From Desulfobacula sp. (GTDB taxonomy: Bacteria; Desulfobacterota; Desulfobacteria; Desulfobacterales; Desulfobacteraceae): a stretch of 5,166 nucleotides of DNA. Position numbers and translations under genes: made by a program. The notes under the pieces were generated by a model. That model ran no database searches and was not told where the DNA came from. It saw only the letters and a program-made list of their open reading frames with translations. Below are positions 1-5,166 of the stretch, one piece after another; position 1 is the stretch's first letter; every line of letters starts with the position of its first letter. The stretch lies in NCBI GenBank assembly GCA_011390085.1, contig JAABTB010000195.1, positions 1-5,166 of the forward strand, read 5' to 3'.

Positions 1-714
1 TACCTTGCAGCCCAGGTCCTCCACAGCCTTGACCTTGGTCCTCACAATGTTTTCCCAGTTCTCATTATCAGCGGAAAAAAGACAGTAGTTTTCTGCAGCC
101 CATCCTTTTGTCCCATAGGTCCAGTCTGCACCGGCAAGATGCATAATTTTCCACAAGGGCACCATTTCATCGGGTTCCGTCACCGGTTCCCTGGAATTCT
201 GGTTTAAAAAATAATAGGCCCCTTCCCGGTTGAGGTCCGCCGTCATTTCTTCAAATTCAGGCTGGGCTTCCCGGTATTCCTCAAGAACATCTTCCACCAC
301 AAACTGAAAATCTTCTTCGGTGGCGCCCATGGCGGAACAGGTATCGTTTCTCAATGCCATATCACAAGATCCGATGATTCCTTTGGGTTTCTTGTCTTTG
401 GGCCACTGGGCCCGGGCATTGAAAACAAGCTGGGGGATATTGATCTGCATCGGGCAAACATACATGCACCGTGTGCACATGGAACACATCCAAACCCAGT
501 TCGTGCTCAAAATTTCTTCATCCATACCAAGAGCAGCCATTCTCAAAAATTTTCTTGGGTCCATGCCTTCAAGGCCGGTGGCCGGACACCCGGATGCACA
601 TGCCCCGCAGGTCAGGCATGCATTCAGGTTTCCTCCATCGGGTAAAAGCTTCATTACCTTGTCTTTAAAGGCGCTCTTTCTTGCACCCCCGATTTTAATA
701 GCGGTATCTCCCAT
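1..714 (-). CDS. (Fe-S)-binding protein with two N-terminal [4Fe-4S] motifs, HdrD/HmcF/TmcB-like (partial, 3' end outside window)
   Basis: The minus strand reads open for 238 codons from ATG at 714-712 to the left edge. Two ferredoxin-type motifs are visible, each CxxCxxCxxxCP: Cys33, 36, 39, 43 and Cys77, 80, 83, 87, the normal arrangement for two [4Fe-4S] clusters that pass electrons. A hydrophilic linker of about 110 residues follows, with two more cysteines (117 and 126). At about 200-238 comes a Gly-Trp-rich stretch (ENYCLFSADNENWE) that looks like the start of a cysteine-rich CCG-type domain as in heterodisulfide-reductase subunit HdrD. There is no signal peptide or membrane segment, so this part should be cytoplasmic. 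Proteins with this plan include HdrD, DsrK, and the HmcF and TmcB subunits of sulfate-reducer membrane redox complexes. Which one this is cannot be settled without the C-terminus and the next genes. ATG 714 is preferred over an in-frame ATG at 741-739, directly after a stop, because only 714 has a good ribosome site. Its strong cysteine pattern rules out the opposing plus-strand ORF. Confidence 0.9.
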   Translation of the reverse strand, partial: MGDTAIKIGGARKSAFKDKVMKLLPDGGNLNACLTCGACASGCPATGLEGMDPRKFLRMAALGMDEEILSTNWVWMCSMCTRCMYVCPMQINIPQLVFNARAQWPKDKKPKGIIGSCDMALRNDTCSAMGATEEDFQFVVEDVLEEYREAQPEFEEMTADLNREGAYYFLNQNSREPVTEPDEMVPLWKIMHLAGADWTYGTKGWAAENYCLFSADNENWENIVRTKVKAVEDLGCKV

Positions 715-723
715 GCTATTTTT

Positions 724-729
724 CTCCCT
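724..729 (-). promoter_or_regulatory. Ribosome binding site of the Fe-S protein gene
   Basis: On the minus strand AGGGAG lies 9 nt upstream of the ATG at 714-712. It decides the start: the alternative ATG at 741-739 would place this Shine-Dalgarno inside the coding region and has no comparable site of its own. Confidence 0.7.
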
Positions 730-781
730 ATCAATATTCATTTAATACATTTATGCTTCTTCTCGCAATGCTTCCTTTATA

Positions 782-791
782 AGAACGTTCT
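782..791. promoter_or_regulatory. Perfect 10-bp palindrome, possible operator
   Basis: AGAACGTTCT is identical on both strands. It lies in the divergent intergenic region, about 5-15 bp downstream of the candidate -10 of the leftward promoter, so it would cover the predicted transcription start of the Fe-S gene. That is a plausible repressor position. The half-sites abut with no spacer, unlike the GAAC-N4-GTTC SOS box of Gram-positive bacteria, so I do not assign a regulator. A 10-bp palindrome can occur by chance in 231 bp of DNA. Confidence 0.25.
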
Positions 792-795
792 CCTT

Positions 796-822
796 TTTCT
801 ATTATTCCATCCTTTCTGTCAA
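796..822 (-). promoter_or_regulatory. Candidate sigma70-type promoter for the Fe-S protein gene
   Basis: On the minus strand a perfect -35 hexamer TTGACA (822-817) is followed after 15 bp by TAGAAA (801-796), a 4/6 match to TATAAT. The spacing is shorter than the ideal 17 bp and the -10 is weak. A transcript starting near 788-790 would have a leader of about 75 nt before the ATG at 714. The -35 is the stronger part of the evidence. Confidence 0.35.
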
Positions 823-908
823 CCTTATTTTAAATCCTGAAAATCACCATCTGATTTTTGCGTCCTTTCTAAGGGGTATTTTAAGAGATCCCATCGGGTA
901 GGATAAAT

Positions 909-936
909 TTGACATTTTTGCACTTTGCGTTACTAT
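909..936 (+). promoter_or_regulatory. Candidate sigma70-type promoter for hrpA, predicting a leaderless transcript
   Basis: A perfect TTGACA (909-914) is separated by 16 bp from TACTAT (931-936), a 4/6 match to TATAAT that keeps the conserved first TA and final AT. Transcription would begin about 6-8 bp after the -10, near 942-945, almost at the hrpA ATG at 946. If this is the working promoter the mRNA has almost no 5' leader, which agrees with the lack of any Shine-Dalgarno before 946. It would also exclude TTG 925 as a start, since that codon lies inside the promoter. Confidence 0.45.
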
Positions 937-945
937 GCAAAAGCT

Positions 946-3900
946 ATGAATGAATCCAAGTCCATACCCTCCAAAAGGCAGCCGGCAAGACGGAAAAATA
1001 AAGTCCGGGAAGCACTGCCGCTTTTCAAACCCGCCCGGATTACCTTTAACCCGGATCTGCCCATTACGGACAAAAAAGAGGAAATCATCCAGGCCATAAA
1101 ACACAACCCCGTGGTCATCATATCCGGGGCGACCGGGTCCGGCAAGACCACTCAGATCCCGAAATTCTGCCTTGAGGCGGGACAAGGGGTCACCGGCCGG
1201 ATCGGCTGCACCCAGCCCCGTCGGATTGCTGCCGTCACAGTGGCGGCAAGGATTGCCGAGGAATTGGGGGAACCCCTGGGACACTCCCTGGGATATAAAA
1301 TCCGGTTTGACGACAAGACAAGCCCCAGGGCCTGCATCAAATTCATGACCGACGGCATCCTTCTGGCCGAAACCCAGACAGACCGGTTTTTAAACGCATA
1401 TGATACCCTTATCGTGGATGAAGCCCATGAACGAAGCCTGAACATTGACTTTATCCTGGGAATTCTAAGACGCTTAGTGACCCGTAGAAAAAATTTGAAA
1501 CTCATCATCACCTCGGCCACCATTGACACGGAAAAATTCTCCAAAGCCTTTGGCAATGCCCCGGTGATAGAGGTCTCCGGCCGGATGTTTCCGGTGGAAA
1601 TCCTCTATCGGCCCTATCTGGATAAGGCAGGGGATGACCCGGAAGCCGAAGATCAAGGCTATGTTGAAGCCGCCGTCGAGGCCGTCTTCCACATCCTTTC
1701 GACCTCCAGGTCCGGTGATATCCTGGTCTTTATGCCGACGGAACAGGATATCGGCGAAACCCTGGAGCTGATTCGCAGCCGCCGGCTTCCCGGAATAACG
1801 GTTTTACCTCTTTTTGCAAGGCTTTCGGCCCAGGAACAGTCGCGGATCTTTTCCCGGCAGGCCGGAAGAAAAATTATTGTGGCCACCAATGTGGCGGAAA
1901 CCTCTTTGACCATACCCGGCATCAAATATGTGGTGGACACCGGACTGGCAAGAATTCCAAGCTATTCTCCCCGGACCCGGACCACGGCCCTTCCGGTCAG
2001 CCCCATTTCGCAGTCTTCGGCCAACCAGCGGGCCGGGCGGTGCGGCCGGGTTGAAAACGGAATCTGTATCCGGCTCTTTGATGAGGATGAGTTTAAAAAA
2101 AGGCCCTTTTTTACCTCTCCGGAAATTTTAAGAAGCAATCTTGCCGAAGTTATCCTCAGGATGATATCTCTGAATCTCGGGGAGGTTTCAAATTTTCCCT
2201 TTATTGATCCCCCTTCTTCCAAAAGCATCCAGGACGGATTTGCCACCCTTCTGGAACTTGGGGCCATTGAAGGAAAAAAAGGTCGCGCCGGCAAGGCCGG
2301 GGGAAAGGCATACCAGCTCACCCCCATGGGGCAGGTCATGGCCAAACTGCCCATGGATCCAAAATTATCCAGGATTTTAATCGAGGCCGACAAAAACGGA
2401 TGTCTTGAAGAAGCCGTCGTCATCACCACAGCCCTGACCATTTCAGACCCGCGGCAGAGGCCTTTGGATAAAGCCCGGCAAGCCGACCAGAAGCACGCGC
2501 TGTTCAAGGACCCGTCCTCTGATTTCGTGACCCTCTTAAATATCTGGAATAGCGTCAAGGCTGCAGAAAAAAAATTAAAATCCCGGTCCGGGCTCAAGGC
2601 CTTTTGTCAGGATCATTTCCTGAGTTTCAGGCGGATCAGAGAATGGAGCGATATTCATGGACAGGTCCTCAAGATTTTAAAAGAACACGGCATTGACGGG
2701 AAAGCAAAACTATCCGTTTCCGTCGGCACCCAGGGATTAAAGGCAAAAACCTTTGACATTGGCGGACCCCTTTATATCGCCCTGCACCAATCCCTTTTGA
2801 CCGGTTATATCTCCAGCATTGCCCACAAAAAGGAAAAAAATCTTTTCACGGCGGCAAAGGGACAGCAGACAGTGATATTCCCCGGCTCCGGTCTTTTTGA
2901 CAAGGCAGGCAACTGGATTGTGGCCGCAGAATTCGTCAAAACCAGCCGGCTTTTTGCAAGGACCGTTGCCAATATAGACCCTGAATGGCTGGAACCCATC
3001 GCAAAAAACCTGTGTACCTATACCTATTCAGACCCGCACTGGGAAAAAACCGAGGGTCGGGTCACGGCAACCGAACAGGTGTCCCTGTTCGGGCTGATCA
3101 TCGTCAATGACCGGAAAATTGCCTATGGCAAAATAAACCCCCTGGAATCAGGGGAAATTTTTATCCGCCATGCCCTGGTCCAGGGGGAAATCCGGCAACG
3201 GTTCGAATTCCTGTCCCATAATCAAAAATTGGTGGCGTCCCTTGAAGATCTTGAACATAAAACAAGGAAAAGAGACATCCTGGCATCGGAAGAGGATATT
3301 TTTCTTTTTTATCAATCCAGGCTTCCTGAGCCCTTTTCTGATATCCGATCCTTTGCCCGATTCATCAAAGAGAAGAATGATCCTGATTTTTTAAAAATGA
3401 CCCTGGACGATCTCCAGAAATCCGATGTTGACGCGCATGAACTCTCCTTATACCCTGATACCCTGACCATGGCGCAGGGTAAATTCAATCTTGAATATGA
3501 ATTCAATCCCGGTTCGCAAAAGGACGGGGTCACCCTGAAAATTCCTGCTTCTTCCGCCCCTTTTATTTCCCGGGATCATCTGGACAGGCTGGTGCCGGGT
3601 CTTTTTGAGGAAAAAATCGCCGGGCTCATCAAAGCCCTTCCCAAATCATACCGGGTGAAACTGGTTCCCATATCGGAAAAAGCCGCCGTCATTGCATCTG
3701 AAATGCCAAAAGAAGACCTGCCCCTGTTCTGCCTGCTGTCTTCTTTCATTCAAACCCGGTTTCATGTCCGGATTCCGGAAACCCTGTGGTCGGATCAGGA
3801 TTTGCCCGATCATCTCAAAATGCGGATTTCCATCCGGGATGAAAAGGGAAAAGAAATCAAGTCCTCCCGGGACAAAGCCGTGTTAAGCCAATTTACCGGT

Positions 3901-4854
3901 AAGTTACCGGTTCAACAGGATGATGTCTTGAATAAGGCCCGCCAAAAATTTGAAAGGTCCAATATCCGGCAATGGGATTTCCCGGACCTTGAAGAATCCA
4001 TTATCCTGAGTAGAACCCCTCATTATATCTTAAAGGCCTACCCCGGCCTCAGGATTGAGGCTGATCCGGAAAAAAAGACGGAGATTCTCTCCTTAAGATT
4101 GTTCCAATCCCAAAAAGAAGCAGAGACAAGCCATTGTGAGGGCATCAAACATCTTTTTATCCTCTTGTTTCCCGATGATTTCAAAGCCTTGAAAAAGGAC
4201 ATCCAGGCCTCATCCGGGATAAAAGAGACGGCCCTGCTTTTCAATGGCCGGTCTGAATTTCAAAATTCCCTTTTCAACCGGATCACAGCCGGTTTTGCAA
4301 AACCCATCCGGACTCAAAAAGAGTTTGAGTCCCATGCCGGACGGGAAATCCCCCATCTTTACAAAAACGGACGGGAGTTTATTAAACTGATAATAGACCT
4401 TGGCCAAGAGTATCGCACCTGTTTTGAACTGATCCAGAAGCTGTCCTTCCAACACCAAAAAATGAAAAAAACAACCGATATGCTGACCTGTCTGTTCAAT
4501 GATCTGAAAAACCTTGTGCCCCCGAATTTTGCCGATCTTTATACCCATGACAGGATCAGCCATCTGGCCCGGTTTACGGCCTGCCTCCGGATCAGGGCAC
4601 AAAGGATGGCGGACAACCCTTTGAAGGAAGAAAAAAAGATTATGCAGTTGGAAAAGTACACCCGTCATCTTCCGGTCTTTCTTTCATCCCTTTCCGTGCA
4701 TTCAACACCGGAAAAATCTTCATGCGTGGAAGAATTTTTCTGGCTTCTCGAGGAATATAAAATATCTTTATTTGCTCCTGAACTTAGAACCATGGTAAAG
4801 GTTTCCGAAAAAAAGCTGGACGCTTTTCTGGTTAAAATTTCAACCATGATATGA
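946..4854 (+). CDS. hrpA: ATP-dependent RNA helicase HrpA (DEAH box), complete
   Basis: This is a full-length HrpA of 1302 residues; E. coli HrpA has about 1300. Visible motifs, numbered from ATG 946: Walker A GATGSGKT (61-68, Lys67), Ia TQPRR (89-93), II DEAH (158-161), III SAT (190-192), IV VFMPTEQD (261-268), V NVAETSLTIPG (315-325) and VI QRAGRCGR (361-368, arginine finger region). After the two RecA domains come a winged helix (about 390-460), a helical HA2 region (about 460-560), an OB-fold (about 595-690) and the HrpA-specific DUF3418 C-terminal region (about 700-1290). The last contains a conserved-looking stretch EFNPGSQKDGVTLKIP (852-867). The protein is cytoplasmic and couples ATP hydrolysis to 3'-5' movement on RNA. 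In E. coli HrpA is linked to fimbrial mRNA processing and to rescue of stalled or collided ribosomes; the same role here is inferred. An in-frame TTG at 925 would add seven residues, but neither it nor ATG 946 has a Shine-Dalgarno; ATG is preferred. A Gly/Lys-rich loop (GKKGRAGKAGGK, 443-454) in the winged-helix area is a small oddity. No frameshift or missing catalytic residue is seen. Confidence 0.97.
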   Translation: MNESKSIPSKRQPARRKNKVREALPLFKPARITFNPDLPITDKKEEIIQAIKHNPVVIISGATGSGKTTQIPKFCLEAGQGVTGRIGCTQPRRIAAVTVAARIAEELGEPLGHSLGYKIRFDDKTSPRACIKFMTDGILLAETQTDRFLNAYDTLIVDEAHERSLNIDFILGILRRLVTRRKNLKLIITSATIDTEKFSKAFGNAPVIEVSGRMFPVEILYRPYLDKAGDDPEAEDQGYVEAAVEAVFHILSTSRSGDILVFMPTEQDIGETLELIRSRRLPGITVLPLFARLSAQEQSRIFSRQAGRKIIVATNVAETSLTIPGIKYVVDTGLARIPSYSPRTRTTALPVSPISQSSANQRAGRCGRVENGICIRLFDEDEFKKRPFFTSPEILRSNLAEVILRMISLNLGEVSNFPFIDPPSSKSIQDGFATLLELGAIEGKKGRAGKAGGKAYQLTPMGQVMAKLPMDPKLSRILIEADKNGCLEEAVVITTALTISDPRQRPLDKARQADQKHALFKDPSSDFVTLLNIWNSVKAAEKKLKSRSGLKAFCQDHFLSFRRIREWSDIHGQVLKILKEHGIDGKAKLSVSVGTQGLKAKTFDIGGPLYIALHQSLLTGYISSIAHKKEKNLFTAAKGQQTVIFPGSGLFDKAGNWIVAAEFVKTSRLFARTVANIDPEWLEPIAKNLCTYTYSDPHWEKTEGRVTATEQVSLFGLIIVNDRKIAYGKINPLESGEIFIRHALVQGEIRQRFEFLSHNQKLVASLEDLEHKTRKRDILASEEDIFLFYQSRLPEPFSDIRSFARFIKEKNDPDFLKMTLDDLQKSDVDAHELSLYPDTLTMAQGKFNLEYEFNPGSQKDGVTLKIPASSAPFISRDHLDRLVPGLFEEKIAGLIKALPKSYRVKLVPISEKAAVIASEMPKEDLPLFCLLSSFIQTRFHVRIPETLWSDQDLPDHLKMRISIRDEKGKEIKSSRDKAVLSQFTGKLPVQQDDVLNKARQKFERSNIRQWDFPDLEESIILSRTPHYILKAYPGLRIEADPEKKTEILSLRLFQSQKEAETSHCEGIKHLFILLFPDDFKALKKDIQASSGIKETALLFNGRSEFQNSLFNRITAGFAKPIRTQKEFESHAGREIPHLYKNGREFIKLIIDLGQEYRTCFELIQKLSFQHQKMKKTTDMLTCLFNDLKNLVPPNFADLYTHDRISHLARFTACLRIRAQRMADNPLKEEKKIMQLEKYTRHLPVFLSSLSVHSTPEKSSCVEEFFWLLEEYKISLFAPELRTMVKVSEKKLDAFLVKISTMI
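4276..4304. repeat. Overlapping inverted repeats inside hrpA
   Basis: AACCGG (4276-4281) and CCGGTT (4289-4294) form a 6-bp stem with a 7-nt loop. The right arm overlaps a perfect 14-bp palindrome, GGTTTTGCAAAACC (4291-4304), so the two structures exclude each other. They lie within the coding region for the HrpA C-terminal domain. Function is unproven, and a 14-bp palindrome is not very improbable in 5 kb. Confidence 0.3.
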
Positions 4855-4869
4855 TGTATTTTAAAGATG

Positions 4870-4892
4870 TTTTCCTTGTTATTGTTGGAAAA
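4870..4892. repeat. Inverted repeat in the hrpA-GAF gene gap
   Basis: TTTTCC (4870-4875) and GGAAAA (4887-4892) can pair around an 11-nt AT-rich loop. The stem is short and mostly A-U, and no T-run follows on either strand, so it is not a convincing terminator. It could be a protein-binding site for the downstream gene or chance. With no clear terminator after hrpA, read-through into the GAF gene is possible. The rest of the 84-bp gap shows only a poor promoter-like TTGTTA (4876-4881). Confidence 0.25.
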
Positions 4893-4927
4893 AACTTTTA
4901 AGTAGACCTTAACGGATAACCATACTT

Positions 4928-4935
4928 CGGGGTGA
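4928..4935 (+). promoter_or_regulatory. Extended Shine-Dalgarno of the GAF-domain gene
   Basis: CGGGGTGA resembles the 3' part of the full anti-16S complement (GGAGGTGA), with the GGTGA core intact. Aligned this way, the GGAGG position ends 6 nt before GTG 4939. It supports the GTG start, which is also the first start codon after an in-frame stop (TGA at 4933-4935). Confidence 0.6.
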
Positions 4936-4938
4936 ATC

Positions 4939-5166
4939 GTGAATGATGACTTTGAAATAAAAAAAATCAAACGGTTAAACCTTGTATTGAGGGCCTTCAG
5001 GGATATCGGCAGACTTCTGGTGACCCAGGATGACAAACAGAAACTCATTGACGGGATTTGCCGCATCCTGGTGGAAAAAAGAGGGTATTACAATGCCTGG
5101 ATAGGCCTGATGGATGAGGAAGATTCGGTGCGGATGATTGCCCAGGAAGGGTTTAACAATCATTTT
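4939..5166 (+). CDS. GAF-domain signalling protein, probable sensor histidine kinase (partial, 3' end outside window)
   Basis: The reading frame from GTG 4939 stays open for 76 codons to the right edge. Residues 1-30 are a charged amphipathic helix (IKKIKRLNLVLRAFRDIGRL) of the linker type that precedes sensory domains. Residues about 31-76 look like the start of a GAF domain: a helix (QKLIDGICRILVEKRG) followed by YYNAWIGLMDEE, a first strand very typical of GAF modules in multi-domain PAS/GAF histidine kinases of Desulfobacterota. There is no signal peptide or membrane segment in this part, which suggests a cytoplasmic sensor. The output domain is not in the window, so a diguanylate cyclase or a sigma54 activator remains possible; the kinase call is an inference from family habit. 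The gene starts 84 bp after hrpA on the same strand with no clear terminator between. A run of eight A (4959-4966) falls in codons 7-9. Confidence 0.8.
   Translation, partial: MNDDFEIKKIKRLNLVLRAFRDIGRLLVTQDDKQKLIDGICRILVEKRGYYNAWIGLMDEEDSVRMIAQEGFNNHF

Noticed and set aside
739..741. Upstream ATG for the Fe-S gene (minus strand)
   Set aside because: It follows a stop codon immediately and lacks a ribosome site, while the ATG at 714-712 has AGGGAG at good spacing.
320..745. Plus-strand ORF of 141 codons
   Set aside because: It lies opposite the Fe-S protein, whose two complete cysteine motifs and ribosome site show that the minus strand is coding here; the ORF product resembles nothing recognisable.
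925..927. TTG as the hrpA start
   Set aside because: It has no Shine-Dalgarno, lies within the spacer of the best promoter, and adds only seven residues of no known value.
844..1284. Minus-strand ORF of 146 codons at the start of hrpA
   Set aside because: Most of it is antisense to the conserved HrpA N-terminus and Walker A region; it is a by-product of codon composition and has no recognisable domain.
1962..2597. Minus-strand ORF of 211 codons inside hrpA
   Set aside because: It is antisense to motif VI, the winged helix and the HA2 region of HrpA. Its Ser/Arg/Pro-rich product looks like a reverse-strand shadow.
4870..4892. Rho-independent terminator of hrpA
   Set aside because: The stem is six mostly A-U pairs with an 11-nt loop and no T-tract follows on either strand.
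4665..5066. Minus-strand ORF of 133 codons crossing the hrpA-GAF gap
   Set aside because: It overlaps the ends of two well-supported plus-strand genes and has no domain.
1..5166. Mobile element, CRISPR array, tRNA or defence system
   Set aside because: No repeat-spacer pattern, transposase, integrase, tRNA-like sequence or defence domain was seen; HrpA is a housekeeping-type DEAH helicase and its full domain set matches that family.

Overview
The window looks like a piece of chromosome from an anaerobic, probably sulfate-reducing member of the Desulfobacterota (Desulfobacter/Desulfobacula-like). This is inferred from three things: a two-cluster iron-sulfur protein of the kind found in respiratory electron-transfer complexes, a GAF-domain signalling protein with the N-terminal style common in that group, and moderate GC content with AT-rich intergenic DNA. 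I cannot confirm the taxon from sequence alone.

Layout. Bases 1-714 (minus strand) hold the first 238 codons of an (Fe-S)-binding protein with two [4Fe-4S] cysteine motifs; the rest lies beyond the left edge. Bases 715-945 are a 231-bp divergent intergenic region. It has a TTGACA-type promoter candidate on each strand and a perfect 10-bp palindrome near the predicted start point of the leftward transcript. Bases 946-4854 (plus strand) hold a complete, full-length hrpA gene for a DEAH-box RNA helicase of 1302 residues, with all helicase motifs and the long HrpA-specific C-terminal region. After an 84-bp gap, bases 4939-5166 hold the first 76 codons of a GAF-domain protein, probably a sensor histidine kinase or another signalling protein, which starts at GTG and runs off the right edge.

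The three genes have no obvious shared pathway: respiratory electron transfer, RNA/ribosome maintenance and signal sensing. The Fe-S gene is divergent from hrpA, and the GAF gene follows hrpA in the same direction and could be partly co-transcribed with it. There are no RNA genes, insertion sequences, CRISPR arrays or phage signs. I found no new biological system. The most interesting point is that hrpA has no Shine-Dalgarno sequence and its best promoter sits so close to the ATG that the mRNA is predicted to be leaderless or nearly so.
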